Below, in pieces: positions 11,411-23,119 of a DNA stretch of 64,000 bases. The notes under the pieces are model-generated. The model did no database searches and was not told the DNA's origin. It saw only the letters and a list, made by a program, of their open reading frames with translations. The stretch is from Torreya grandis (Eukaryota; Streptophyta; Pinopsida; Cupressales; Taxaceae), in NCBI GenBank assembly GCA_037957365.1, contig JARHVA010008348.1:1-64000 (forward strand), in the 5' to 3' direction. How positions within the stretch are numbered: the first letter of the stretch is position 1; each line of letters begins with the position of its first letter. The position numbers were made by a program, and so were the translations under genes.

Positions 11411-14299
11411 TCAAGTACATAGAGAGGGGATGCAACCACCACTAGAGGTGAGTGTAGGACACCCTTGCCCTGGCTAAGCAGAGAGCTATGCATCTAACTA
11501 CCATGACATAGATGGGATAGGTACATGCCCAAGAGAGAGAGAAACATGTAGTGACCCTATCCCATATGACATAAGTAAAGGATTAGGAGAGAGAAATGCA
11601 TATAAAGACCCTGGACTACTTCGTATAGGTGTAGGCTTAGGTGGCTCATCTATAGGGGTAGGTATCAAGACTAAGATCTTAGATTATTAATTGCATATCT
11701 TTTCATTATGGTTTTGGTTGTGGATGCTTGGATATATTTATTTCTAGCACATGTATTTATCTATTATTTGTATAAAAATGGTAAATATATGAGTTTATGG
11801 TTTCTTTTCTACCATTATGTAGAACACGTGAATGGTTAAAAAGAAATAGGAAAAAAGACTTGGTAAAATATAATCAATCAAAAAAATATACTACACATTA
11901 TTTCACATTGGGAAGTGTGTAATAACAAGAAAATGACTAAGTGTAAAGAACCAAAAGGGTGGTAAAATAAGATGGTAAAAATATTGTTTTTAAACCAAGA
12001 GAAAATTTGGCACCAAATAAAAATAAGTAAAATCACAATAAATCACATTAGGAAGTATGAAAATAATGTAATAAAATGGAAGTCATGTAAAAGGATAAAA
12101 ATGGTATAAAAACAAGTCAATTAAGTCATTGAATCATACTAAATCATGTGGGGAAGTATAATAGAAAATCAAATTGGAAAAATTTGGTCTTAAATTTATC
12201 ACACCAATTCAAGCTAGGAAGTATGAAAAAAATTCAAGAATGTTTATATTCTTACATGAAATTAGAAAATAAAAAGATAAAAGTGAAATAGATATGAATT
12301 AAGCATAAAACATAGTAATCAAGTTGGGAATCATGTTAACGACATGTAACTTCATAATCATTCACATCTTATCTTATATTTAACACATGTAATTTTGATT
12401 ATGTCTTGGATTATTGGAAAATTTTATGAGGAAGGCTAGGTCTTATCTATGGTCTTACACTAAAAATCATAAAGGGAACACCAATGGGGTGGAATTTAAT
12501 GTGAAAATATAATAACAAAGGAATCTAGTAATAGGAATGTGAAATTGTGGTAATTTGTGAGGAAGGACAAGTCTTATCCATGGTCTTACAATGTAACTCA
12601 CAAATGGAATCCCTAGGGGAGTGATCAATGAACTAAATAATATTTATCAAGAGGAAATATGAAAAATATAGGGAATGAAAAATGGAATTTAAAAATAATA
12701 ACTTAGGCATCTTATAAGAAGACCTTAGGATAAAAGAGGCATATTGAGGACATGAGAAGATAGTAAGTGACTAGTGACCATCAAGGTACAAGGGAAACCT
12801 ATTCACTATAGACACAGATATTTGTAGGCAAATAATCATGCTAATAATATCAACTTATGAAGGTAGATTGGTACAATAAAATAAAAATGGACCTACCTTC
12901 CCATGATAGGTTTCCCATTCCTCAAGACCCCTTACAAAGTCATCAGTCTACTATGAATATTAGGTACTTGCATGAGAAATTAGGTAGCACTAAGAGATTT
13001 TTTTATTCTCCTTTTCTAATCTACTATCTTGCCACACCCTAATGGACCTTGGATCTATCATGAGGCCAACTATGGAGTTTTATATTCAACTAGAATAAGG
13101 AGATGTGCTTTGAATCATGTCTTTTTGTATGATTTGACTTTTAAGAATTTTGGAATGTTTTTACTTTTTATTATCATTGTCTTTTGGTAAATGATTTTAC
13201 ATTTTGAATGTTTTGAAGGATTTTTAATATTTATCCTCCATACAAACTTGGAATGATCAAGCATGAAAGATAGAGTGATACACATTAATGACCTATAGGC
13301 TTAGGCTAAAGGAAGCTAAGTTACCAAAGATAAGACTAAGTATAACACTTAAGTTTAACATTGAACCAACATGTTATCTCAAGTCTGAACCATGTATATG
13401 ATTAGTTTGAAAAAAGGGAATAAATGGAATAAAGTAGATCCAAAATGGACTAGTGAAAGGAGAATATAATGAGATTAATTATTTTCTAGTTGATCACAAG
13501 GTAAAGAGGGAATGACTAAAGAAAACCAAGTGTGTATAACCAAGTCATAAGGACAATTAGATGTGAAAAATAGAGATAATAAAACAAATAATCATGGAGA
13601 TAAAATAAGGGAGTTTGTAAGAAATAAACTCAAAAAAAGGAAGAGAAATAAATTATAAATAAGACATCTATATGTAAACATAAATGATAGTATAAGAAAT
13701 ATAGAGTGCAAAAGTAAAGGTACCATATAAGATAAATAATAATTTAACATAATGTCAAATGATATAACAAATAGATAAAGATAATATAAGATCACACATA
13801 CAATCCATATGATAATGTTAAGAACACCATCCATGTATTCATAAATACTGATAGATTTTCCCACACACATTATCCATAACATACGATAGATATTTATAAA
13901 GTTAGAGGCAAACAGTTGTTAATGTTTCATCTATCATGAATGAAAATTGGGAAAATAATTATTATTTAATCTAATCAATATAAAATTTATGAATGTTGGA
14001 TGGATCATGATGAGGAGGGATATGAGGCAAGGGATGCTCATAAAAATTCATGGGATCAGACTCTATGGGAGATACAAGAATCACTAGTGGGAGATGAGGG
14101 ACTCACAGGTAGAGAAAATCTGTAGGTTAGGGAAGGTCTATGAGTGAAGGATTCATGGGTGGATAAATAAGAAGTGATGAAGGGGACATAGGTGGGGATG
14201 GAACCACAAGAGGTGGAACCATAAGAGAAGAAAGGGGAACCTTCTTGTGAAAATTACCTATGGGAGTAATAGAAAGAGAGGTGGGAATAGTTATAAGGT
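11411..14299. other. unassigned stretch with diffuse repeats
   Basis: No coding domain was recognised. A degenerate word around GGAAGTATGA, usually preceded by CACATT or similar, recurs at about 11904, 12041, 12141, 12208 and 12321. A roughly 50-bp segment containing TCTTATCTATGGTCTTACA is duplicated at about 12431-12482 and 12562-12613 (period 131 bp). The last part (13990-14260) is purine-rich; read on the minus strand it is Ser/Pro/Thr-rich with stops, as in Tat gag extensions, but this is not proof of origin. Confidence 0.35.
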
Positions 14300-14734
14300 G
14301 ATAATTTTAGACATCTAAAATTGGCCACTAATGGCTCCATACCCAACTTTAGAACAATTATTACTAAACATCAAATATATATCCTAAGAATTTCTATGTT
14401 TCTCAAATTTGGCTTCATAACAAGAAATTAAATAAATTTGGCATAAAAATCAATTAAATGAGACAAATGCACACATCAATTAAATCAAATCTTGAACAAA
14501 TGTTCAAATGCCTAGAAATGATTGACTAACATGCTAAATAAAATCAAATTCCTAAATAGAATTATCCATTAGCAAATAAATGAACTATCAAAAAGGAAAT
14601 TTAAAAATTAGATAATATCGAATGAATAATCATTACCTTTTGTAAGTTATCCAAAATCCAATATATCATACACATGCTTATTCCAAACTAATCATGAGAT
14701 TTGGACATATTTTGACTCCACCAAGGTTAATTAA
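14300..14734. repeat. left arm (outer part) of a long inverted repeat
   Basis: This sequence is the imperfect reverse complement of about 26318-26751. Examples are AAATTGGCCACTAATGG at about 14319 against CCATTGGTGGCCAATTT at 26715-26731, and ATCATGAGATTTGGACA at about 14692 against TGTCCAAATCTCATGAT on the right. The arm is cut at its 3' end by element A and continues after it at 25289. No coding potential was seen. The outer edge is placed where GATAATTTTAGACAT stops matching; no convincing target duplication was found at the outer ends. Confidence 0.85.
14730..14734. repeat. target site duplication of element A, left copy
   Basis: ATTAA directly precedes the TG of the 5' LTR and is repeated at 25289-25293 directly after the CA of the 3' LTR. 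A 5-bp duplication is the usual size for Ty3/Gypsy integrase. Confidence 0.95.
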
Positions 14735-14924
14735 TGTTGACCAAATTTTGCCCATAGGTAAAATTTTGGTCCCCTTCCTCCCTTGCTGTTCATGCTAGTT
14801 TTATTTCAGGATTGTTCAAGTTCAGCATTTTGTGGTTCATGGCCTGGTTCAAATGGTTCAGTTTATTGGTCCAAAGGTTCATCTCGAGTTCAGTATCTTA
14901 GTTCAATAATGGTTGAATCAAACT

Positions 14925-15192
14925 GTTGAACCAAATTTTTTGGTTCAACAGGCTTGGTTCAAGTTCAAGGAGTTCATTGCTCGGTTCAAACATCTCAATA
15001 CAATATGTGTTAAACCTTTGTACTATTGAACCGTTGAACCAAATTTTTTGGTTCAATGGACTTGGTTCAACATACTTGGTTTAATGGCTTAAGTTCAACA
15101 TTTAGTTTAATGCAAAGAGTTCATCGGGCTTGGCCTTGGTTCATCGGCTTGCTCCTTTGAACCTTGAATCATTAAACCAAATTTTGGTTCAA
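14925..15192. repeat. hairpin cluster in the 5' LTR of element A
   Basis: Three palindromes of the same word occur at 14925-14949 (perfect 11-bp stems around TTT), 15034-15056 and 15173-15192 (imperfect), all with the form TTGAACCAAA...TTTGGTTCAA. The 3' LTR keeps two of them at about 23347-23371 and 23446-23472. They could act as transcription factor sites, structure in the RNA, or a small-RNA source; the sequence does not decide this. Confidence 0.9.
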
Positions 15193-16687
15193 CAGGTTCA
15201 GTTCAAGGGTCTACCCTTGGCTGAAGGGCAGTTTAAATAGTCAAAGTGCCCTTTTGGAGGGTGGGTGGACACTAAAGACTTTTCAAACATTTTAGACATA
15301 GTCAAACAGTCAATGAAATCATCAGACAAAATTTTTGTAGACAGTTTGTTTGTGAAAATAAATAGCAAAGCAACCTAGGGTTTTACCCAGGGAAATTGAA
15401 TGTGGACAATTTGCCCGCAGAAGCCTGGGAGGGCAATACAGACACAAAGGGACCCACCAAAGGACCCTAAAGGGTAGGTGCTCTTGTGGGGGACTTCTGC
15501 CTGAGTCTAAGGACTTTTCAAAGGGATAGGTGCTGAGAAAATTTCAAGACAGAGAAGTGTTTGAGAGGATGCCACATGAACCTGACTGACATGGCAATGG
15601 ACTCGATGACATTTTAGCTGGACCCGATGACGTCCTAATGGATGTCAAGTTTAGTAGAATAGTTTAGCCATTGGTTCTCAAGAGATTACACCTAAGAAGC
15701 TATCAATTTCAAGAGGATGGAATATCTGTTGGTTTTCAAAGCTTGACAGCCAAATGAGCATCAAATTTAGCAGAATAGAATGGCCTTTGTTTCCAACTGA
15801 GAAAGTATTGCCAAGGAGCCCAGAATGCAGCAACCTACTGAAAGTTTCCCCCTAGGGGGCTGAACAAGATAGATAGAGACAAATTTGATAAAAGACAAGA
15901 AGACATACATGGAATGAGCAAGCATTTAAGTCCAAGTGGCACCAATTTGAGAAGTGACTCCAACAGGGGAAATAATTCCTTTGAATTGATCATGAGAAGA
16001 TGCAACAGCTAAGTAATGTAATTGGTTTCTTCATTTTATATTTAATGGGTGGACAAACCACATTTTGACATCAAAAATGCAAAATTTGAGTAGACAAAGC
16101 ACATGGCTCATTAATGTTTTGAGCAACTTGTTGAAGAGACGCGATGGCCACTTGTTGAAGGAATGCCACATGGGCTTCCTCATTTTCTCATATATATTTG
16201 ATACTTCTCATTTTTATAATCATCTTTTTCACAATTTTACAAGGTGTAGCCCTACTAAAATTTCTACCTGAATCTATAAAGATAGTTTTTTACCTCTTCT
16301 TGGATGGATATTATGTGTATGTCCTGAGTGTTTGAGTTGTGCCCAGTCATTGTCTTTTGATACTCTCCTAGGTTCAACACCAACACACCAGTTATCTACA
16401 AGGTGCCATTACCTACAGATGATAGAGGAAGAGTTCCATTTGGAGGTATAGAATAGAGGAAGTCATTTACAGTATGTATTTCATAGCATCTTGGTGAGTC
16501 CCTATTCTTGTGTTTTCATAAGAACCTCCCTGCCATTTTCCTGTAGCCTGGTCTTTCTACCAAGTCTGAGTGTATGTTTGTTGTCTTTGTCTGATTTTGA
16601 GAGTGGGTGTGAGAAGATCATCTTGTTTTGGTGTATCACCTCCTTAGAAAAGTTTGTTTTCCTGTATCTTTCTTCCCTTTTCATCCC

Positions 16688-16714
16688 CCCAATTTATATA
16701 GCTATATATATATA
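16688..16714 (+). promoter_or_regulatory. TATA-rich candidate LTR promoter
   Basis: AATTTATATAGCTATATATA lies about 180 bases before the LTR end, and an equivalent AGTTTATATAGCTATATATA lies at about 25091 in the 3' LTR. Conservation between both LTRs and the position upstream of a short R-U5 region suit a TATA box. It could equally be a plain AT microsatellite. Confidence 0.4.
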
Positions 16715-16895
16715 CCTGTATGTATTTGCACTTGCTGAAACAAACATGATACATCAAAGGGAGCTAGCCCTTATCTAGAGACTCTCCTCTCCAGCTTCAT
16801 TGTCCCATAGGTGAGAGAGTAGTTTCCATGTTGCAAGGAGAGGGCAGGAACTTGTTTTCCTACCACTGGGTGCACTTTCCTGGCATCAATAGTTC

Positions 16896-16913
16896 TGGCA
16901 TGCCTAGTGGGAC
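16896..16913 (+). promoter_or_regulatory. primer binding site of element A
   Basis: TGGCATGCCTAGTGGGAC starts four bases after the 5' LTR. Starting with TGG it would pair with the CCA end of a tRNA. Element D has the same site with two changes (32836-32853). I cannot name the tRNA with certainty. Confidence 0.8.
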
Positions 16914-17045
16914 TCTAATTTCAATCTAGTAAAGTTTAAGATTGATGTTGTTCCTGATACATCTAATTAAATTTTTCTAGCATCTTGTGACTCTATTGGT
17001 AAGAGCTTTAGTTCTATAATTTCAAGACCAGTTTCTTAATCTTTT

Positions 17046-18740
17046 ATGCCTAAATTCACCACAAGGTTTACTTCTAGAGGGGTTCCTTTTGATTTCATTG
17101 AGCTACCTTTGAACTCTACAAAAAGGATAAGGTTTGAGAGAACTCATCCTTATCCAACAAATGACCCTCCCAAACTTGTTGTAAGGAACACATACATAGC
17201 AAAACCCTAGTTACAGCCAATCCCAGCCATGACATTGCCTTTTGCGGCTTTTCATGATGAGAGCCCCTTGAATCTCCCATGCTATGATCTAATTCCAGGA
17301 ACAACTCTAAAAAATGTGCCTTATTTCAATGGAGTGAGGCCCATTATATTCATTGAGCATATTAAGAATATTGCTAACCTCTACAATATCCATAATGTAA
17401 CAAAAGAAAATATTACCATCAGATTGTTAACATTGTCTTTGAAAGGCAAAGCTCTTGACTGGTACAAGACCTTACCTATGAATTCGATACATTCTTGGAA
17501 TGAATTGGGCACTCAGTTGACAAATCATTTTGGGGAAAAGAGTGATGGCCTCTCACTTGCTAAGCAACTGACAACCATAAAGAGAGCTCTACATGAGTAT
17601 ATGCAAGACTTTAACACGTTGTTTCAAAAGACTTGGGATAGAATTCTCATCCTAGTAAGGCCGACTCCCAGCTACACTTTCTTGTACTATTTAAAATCAT
17701 TAAACAGTGACATTACAGTAATGATACAATCTATGGGAGGGCATATATTACCTACTGCTTATGACATTGCCATAACCATTGAGAATTGCTTGGTACAAGT
17801 TGGAAAGATTGCCCCTAGGCCTCACATGCCACTTTTGCCATAATTGCTGCCCCCAATTCAAACCGTTGCTCCCATAATTTCTCCCCTACCTACCATTGAA
17901 AAACTACCTATTATTCCATCAAATGAGCTTCATGAGGTTAAGAGTTTGTTATAGAACATGTCCAATGAACTTGTTGCCATTAAAAGGTAACAAGCTCAAG
18001 GCAACAGACCAAATCAGGGATACCAAAATTATGGTCAAGCCCCTAGACCCCCCTTTCAAAATTATAATCAAGGTTAGGGGTAGCTCACTACAACCAGGCC
18101 ATCTCAAAATTACAACACCAGTCCTTCCTCATCATCTAAGGCCATGGTACCTATTCAGAACAATTTAGTACAAGAGCAGCCTAGTTGTTTGACCATATGA
18201 TATGGTCAAGAATAGGCCGTTTACACAAATGAGATGATGAACTATTTTTAGAATGTAGACAACCAAACATCCACTCAATCTCAGGCCTTTGATCCTTCAA
18301 TGCAGCCCAACATGAGTAGCAATCAGGCCTAGCTAGATTCTACTCTTATGAATCACTTAGAGGGCTAGTTTTATGCAATCAATCATGGAGGAACTATAGA
18401 CAATCACACTGATTATGTTACAGCCAACACAAGATTTAAGAGAAGAGTAGTGGGAGAGGTGTAGGCTACCACTTAGGTAGAAATAGCACCTCCTCCATCA
18501 CACTCATTTCAAAAGGCCCCAATTTTCAAATAGCGACTTGTACCTTCAGCACCTCAACCTACAGCTTCAATTGGGATCAGCCCAAAAGAAAATGTGAAGG
18601 GAAGTAGTCCCCAAGTCAATATAGTAGACCAGATGAATAAGTTGCATGTGAAAATCTCTTTATGGGATTCATTGTCTCTTTTAAGATAGAAGGACATATT
18701 GAAGAAAGAATTGCATGATCTGGACTGACATGCTGCCCTA
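17046..18740 (+). pseudogene. gag: element A gag (capsid-like polyprotein part)
   Basis: Codes for the structural protein of the particle. The frame can start at an ATG at 17046, since the sequence upstream of the later ATG at 17229 also reads as protein with one TAG (about 17209). The clearest part, 17229-17843, has the retrotransposon gag core: a segment with F-N-G at about residue 35, L-S-L-K-G-K-A-L-D-W-Y near residue 75, then F-N-T-L-F-Q-K. After it comes a Q/N/P-rich tail (about 17988-18070: QAQGNRPNQGYQNYGQAPRP) with several stops. No CCHC knuckle was seen in this tail. It is in the same frame as the protease and the N-terminal half of RT, so gag and pol form one frame. Confidence 0.85.
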
Positions 18741-18758
18741 GCAAGCATTGATAATGTC

Positions 18759-19280
18759 GTGATGATAAATGGGAAGCCTTCCACTTTAGGTCAGGTAAAG
18801 AAAGAAGAAAATATTCCCCCTTTATATGTATCTTTGGTCATAGGGGATTTCTTGGTACATAACTGCATAATTGATAGTGGGGCCAGCACCTCAGTGATGT
18901 GCAAGTGCATTACTGATAAGATGGGATTGAAGTATGAAGAAATGAACAAAGGAGTCCTACAACTAGATGGGATGCCTGCAAAAATAGTTGGAATTTTAAA
19001 GGGTTTAAGCTTGACATTGCACCCTTGCCCAACCTTCTCAATCCTCCATGATATAGTGGTAGTGGATGTTCCTCCGTATTTTGCAATTTGCTTGTTCAGG
19101 GACTTCACGTCAAAGATAGGTGGCTATCTAGCAGTGAATTGGTCATACCTAGTTTTTAGAACCAAGTATGGGACCAAGGTAAAAATCAAATCTGAGCCAC
19201 TCTATAAGGATCATCTAGAGCCATATTTGCCTAAGGTAGTGAATGTTAGTTACACTATTATCAACCTAGAAGAATCCTAG
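18759..19280 (+). pseudogene. element A aspartic protease
   Basis: The retropepsin that matures the polyprotein. The motif I-I-D-S-G-A-S-T-S-V-M at about residues 38-48 of the open stretch is the catalytic D-S-G-A site, here intact. A hydrophobic pair of strands and the G-R/L-F-R-D-F segment follow. It is in frame 3, continuous with gag upstream and the RNase H-like domain downstream except for a TAG at 19278-19280. Confidence 0.85.
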
Positions 19281-19328
19281 ACAAACCAATCTCCATCCTC
19301 CGCTCTTGAAGGAGTCACAGACTTACTC

Positions 19329-19870
19329 TTGGATGAGTGGGGAAACAATAACTTCGAGCATGATACTTATAATTTTATTGAGGTAGACCTTGGAGTCTAT
19401 TACTTGTACAAGGAAAGCACCTTCATTCCCAATTTAATGAAGGCTAGCCAGGATGACTTTGGTCTATGGCAACTGTATTTTAATAGTTCCAAAAGTAAGC
19501 TGGGTGCCGGTGGTGGGGCGATGTTGGTTTCCCCTTTAAAAGAAAGGTACTTTTTAGCTTTCCATTTCCAATTCTCTTACACAAGTAATGTTGTAGAATA
19601 TGAGACTTTGATCCATGGGCTTGAATGGGCAAGAAAAAGAGGGATTAAGGAGTTGTAGGTCTTGGGAGGTAGTGAGCTGATTGTAAATCAAGTGAAAGGC
19701 TAGAATCTAATAAAAAAACTCCTTGCTGAAGTCTTACAAACATAGGGTCTTAGACTTGATGGAAGATTTCCTTGCCTTCACAACATTGCCTTGATTCCCA
19801 GGGAATAGAATAAACAAGTAGACAGGCTGGCAGCAATTGGTGCTCAATTTGATGTTTTAAGGGAAATAAG
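19329..19870 (+). pseudogene. element A extra RNase H-like domain upstream of RT
   Basis: The frame reads W-Q-L-Y-F-N-S-S-K-S-K-L-G-A-G-G-G-A, then N-V-V-E-Y-E-T-L-I-H-G-L-E-W-A, then S-E-L-I-V-N-Q-V-K-G, and finally an N-K-Q-V-D-R-L-A block. This is the order of strands and acidic positions of the extra (plant/archaeal-type) RNase H of Tat retrotransposons. Of the four expected acids, the first reads N and the third reads G, while the E of VEYE and the D of VDRLA remain; the copy should be inactive. In Tat elements this domain normally follows the RT-linked RNase H. Here it lies between protease and RT in the same frame as both. Confidence 0.8.
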
Positions 19871-20229
19871 CCAAGATTGTAGTTCACACCATTTGAAAGT
19901 GGTAGTTTGACCCTCTATCCTAGACAACATTACAAATTGGCAAGTTTTCTAAAGTGACCAGTAGATAGATTTCTTCCTTCAAGAAGAAGCTGAGTTCACA
20001 ATACACAACCAGGCAAAATTGTAGTAGCAATATGGAAATTAGATTGTTTAGTTGAAGAACTATAAACTCCCTAAAGGTTTAGTCATGCTTGAAAGCATTT
20101 TCAACAGAGATGACCAATTGAGAAATGATAAGGTACACATCACTACCAGAGAGGAGAATTATGAAAGGGTCAAAATTTTCAAGGATAAGCTACTTGCGCT
20201 TGGTAAGGTCTGCACATTTCAAGAAAGGT

Positions 20230-21010
20230 GAGCTTTCATTATGATGTGTCAATAATTCACTGATGTGTTTACATGGGATTACAGTGACTTGAAGGGCTTT
20301 GACCCAAGGCTTGCCCATCACACCATTCAATTAGAAGAAGGTGCTAGGCCAGTCACACAAAAGTAAAGGCCTATTAATCCTACAATTGAGCCCCTCATGC
20401 TGAGGGAATTAGCTAAATTAATTGAGTCCAAAATTATATTTCCAATCAAACATTCCTCATGGCTGGCCAACCTTGTTCCTGTTAGAAAGAGAAATGGGGA
20501 GATCAAGTTGTGTGTTGATTTTAGAGACCTTAATAAAGTCTCTTTAAAAGATCATTATCCCCTCCTAATCATGGAGTGGATCCTTCAAAAGTAATTGGTA
20601 TCAAGTGTTTCTCCCTCCTGGATGGTTATTCAGGGTATAATCAGATTTTGGTGTAAGGCTGTGACTAGTACAAAACAACCTTCACCACTAAATGGGGAAT
20701 GTTTGCCTACAAGAAGATGCCATTCGGGCTATCCAATGTTGGCGCTACCTTTTAGTGAGCCATGGACATGGCTTTTGGTGGCTTAATAAATAATAACGTG
20801 TTGGTATACCTTGATGATATAATGGTATTCTCTAAGGAAGCGAGCCATCACATAGAACACCTCAGGTAGATTTTTGAGAGGTGCAAGGAATTTGGCATCT
20901 CTCTTAATCCAAATAAATGCATGTTTTCTGTTCATGAGGGGAAACTTCTTGGCCACATCGTGTCTAAAGAGGGCTTGTCCATTGTCCCTGAGAGAGTTCA
21001 CTCCATTCTA
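20230..21010 (+). pseudogene. element A reverse transcriptase
   Basis: Copies the element RNA into DNA. Motifs in order: the leader F-T-W-D-Y-S-D-L (about 20263), P-I-N-P-T, S-W-L-A-N-L-V-P-V-R-K-R-N-G, C-V-D-F-R-D-L-N-K (catalytic Asp present), L-L-D-G-Y-S-G-Y-N-Q, M-P-F-G-L-S-N-V-G-A-T-F, and Y-L-D-D at 20807-20818. One frameshift near 20590 moves the reading from frame 3 to frame 2; everything downstream to the end of integrase stays in frame 2. Several TAG codons interrupt it. Confidence 0.95.
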
Positions 21011-21640
21011 GAGATGTCCCTACCAAAGCACAAGAAAGGCCTACAGAGTTTCTTTGGTAGGATAAATTTTATTCAAAGATTCATTCTAAATTTTGTTGAG
21101 ATAGTTAAGCCCTTGACCTCTATGCTGAGGAAAGGTGAAGAATTCAAGTGGACAAAGCAAAGAAAAGATAGTTTTGAAGCCATCAAGTAGGCTTTAGCCT
21201 AGGTGCCCACTGTGATCAGCCCTGACTTCAGTAAAGACTTCAACCTCTATACATTCAATAATGAAGAAGTGATATCCACCATGCTTACCCAAGCAAATGG
21301 TGATGACCTCGAGCAACCACTCACCTTCTTTAGCCAAGGTTTAGAGGACTTTGAAGTCAAGTACATGTATGTAGAAAAGCAAGTCCTGGCAATAGTGTGG
21401 AGCCTGAAGAAATTCAAGTATATATTATCTAATAGTAGGATTCATCTTATGGTCCCACATCCTGGCATCAAGGATTTCTTGACCAATCAAGATTTAAGTG
21501 AGAAAAGGGAGGGGTGGATTACCAAAGTGATGGAGTATGACATAGACATCAAAATCACCAAGCTGGTGAGGGGTAGAGGCCTGTGTGAATAGCTGGCTAT
21601 GGATTTCAAACAAAAAAGAAAAGATAGCTTGCTAATCCAT
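21011..21640 (+). pseudogene. element A RT-linked RNase H
   Basis: Follows the RT thumb (L-P-K-H-K-K-G-L-Q-S-F-F-G). The block at 21203-21592 has F-N-L-Y-T-F-N-N (the usual catalytic Asp position is not conserved), L-T-F-F-S-Q-G-L, Y-V-E-K-Q-V-L-A-I-V-W-S-L-K-K-F and the E-Y-D-I-D-I-K end. This is the ordinary RT-linked RNase H of Ty3/Gypsy, so element A has two RNase H-like domains. Element B has a closely related copy on the minus strand at 50288-50599. Confidence 0.85.
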
Positions 21641-21649
21641 GACATAGCC

Positions 21650-22927
21650 ACTATAGAAGAACTAATTGTCATAAAGGATTGGATGCTGGACATGAGCCAT
21701 TTCCTTGTCACGGGTGAGTGTCCATAGGCTCTTGATAAGACTAGAAGAAGGTATTTTAAACTCCAGTCCCTTCCTTATGTTCTAGTTGATGAAGTATTAG
21801 TTAGGAAGGATCTCTCTGGGGTTCTTCTAAGATGCATTGACCCCAATCAGGCTAATAAGGTACTGGTTGAGTTTCATGATGGGCCAACAGGTGGTCATTT
21901 CACTCTTAAAGCTACTATAGCAAGGATAATGAGAGCTAGCTATTTCTAGCCTACTCTTTTTTAAGATACCCATGCCTAGGTAAGAAAGTGCCAAAAATGT
22001 GCACTTTTTGATGGAAAACAATGATTGGCTACCATGCATCTATAGCCTATTCAAGTGGAATAGCCATTCATACAGTAGGGCTTAGACTTCATAAGAATGA
22101 TTAATCCTCCTTCTAGTGCTAGACACAAGTGGGTTTTGACTGTCACAGACTATTTCACAAGGTGTGTGGAAGCTGTTTCTTTGAAAGAGGCAAATGAAAG
22201 TGTAGTCCTGGAGTTCTATGAGGACTTGGTCACAAGATTTAGGGTCCCAGCCACCATAATCTCAGAGAATGCCTTAGATTTTATGGGAACTAAAACTAGT
22301 GAATGGGTGCTGAAGTATGGCATATATCTCAGCACTTCATCAAATTATTATCTATAGGGGAATGGGTTGGCTGAGTCCACCATCAAAAATTTGATCAAAA
22401 TTATAAAGATGACCATGGAGGACAATCAGAGAACTTGGCATGCCAAACTAAAGACAGCTCTATGGCCCAATTGAATTACTCCAAAGAGAGCACTCAAAAA
22501 TTCTCCATATACGCTCATGTATGGAAGGGAAGCTAGACTTCCCATCTCACTCAAATTGCTAGCACTAGACCTCACTCATAAGCTATAATTAGAAGAAGGA
22601 AGTAACATGGAGGTTAGGTTCTGTGAACTAATGGATCTCCAAGAGGTAAGGAATCAGGCTATGGCTTCTATGACCAGTCACCAACAATAAGTAAAAAGGC
22701 ACTTCGATAAGAAATCTTTGCCAAAAGATTTCAATAAAGGAGACATTATCTTAAAGTGGGATGAAGATCAAGCCAAGCCTAGAAAATATGCAAAATTTGA
22801 TGCCTTATGGATTGGTCCTTACATAATTACTCAGTGCAAGAAGTATAATGCATTCCAACTCTCCAGGTTGGATGGTGAAGAATTGTGTATCCCAGTTAAT
22901 AGGATACATCTGATGCATTGCCATTGA
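21650..22927 (+). pseudogene. element A integrase
   Basis: Inserts the cDNA into the genome. The zinc-binding H-H-C-C region reads H-D-G-P-T-G-G-H with K-C-Q-K-C downstream (about 21870-22010). The core has V-T-D-Y-F-T-R (first Asp), I-I-S-E-N-A-L-D-F where D-N-G is expected (second Asp replaced by Glu), and G-N-G-L-A-E-S-T (the Glu). The C-terminal part W-I-G-P-Y-I-I and P-V-N-R-I ends at a TGA at 22925-22927. No chromodomain was seen. Stops, mostly TAG, occur at several places. The end is conserved in element B (CH then stop at 48963). Confidence 0.92.
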
Positions 22928-23119
22928 GTCTCTTTTCAGTTGTAAATATTTTCCCTTCTTTTCTTTCCCATTTTCCCTAAGTGATGTTGCACAAGTAATA
23001 GTTTTCTTAGTCTTGTGTGTGCTTTCATTTCCTTGGAGGTAAATCTACGTGGCTGGTTCTAAGTTTTGTTAGAGCTCTTGCTGGTTTTCAAAGTTATCAT
23101 CTAACTCCATGCCCAATGG

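Larger units (their letters stand above)
14735..16891 (+). repeat. 5' LTR of element A
   Basis: Begins TGTTGACCAAATTTTGCCCA and ends at ATCAATA, where the 3' copy has ATCAACA. The first 37 bases form an imperfect palindrome (GACCAAATTTTGCC pairing with GGTAAAATTTTGGTC, 14739-14771). A GTTCAA/TTGAAC-rich block spans about 14815-15235 and contains hairpins. A TATA-rich segment lies about 180 bases before the LTR end. Open frames inside the LTR (for example 16491-16778) have no retroelement similarity. Confidence 0.95.

Noticed and set aside
13592..13882. 96-codon hydrophobic minus-strand frame, looking like membrane segments
   Set aside because: Hydrophobicity follows from the ATA/TAT-rich sequence; no conserved motif, no gene context.
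16491..16778. 95-codon open frame inside the 5' LTR of element A
   Set aside because: It lies fully in the LTR, overlaps the TATA-rich segment, is not kept open in the 3' LTR at the same place, and shows no domain.
20230..22927. Integrated pararetrovirus (caulimovirus-like) as a source of the RT
   Set aside because: The unit has LTRs, a 5-bp target duplication, an integrase and Ty3/Gypsy gene order; pararetroviruses lack LTRs and integrase.
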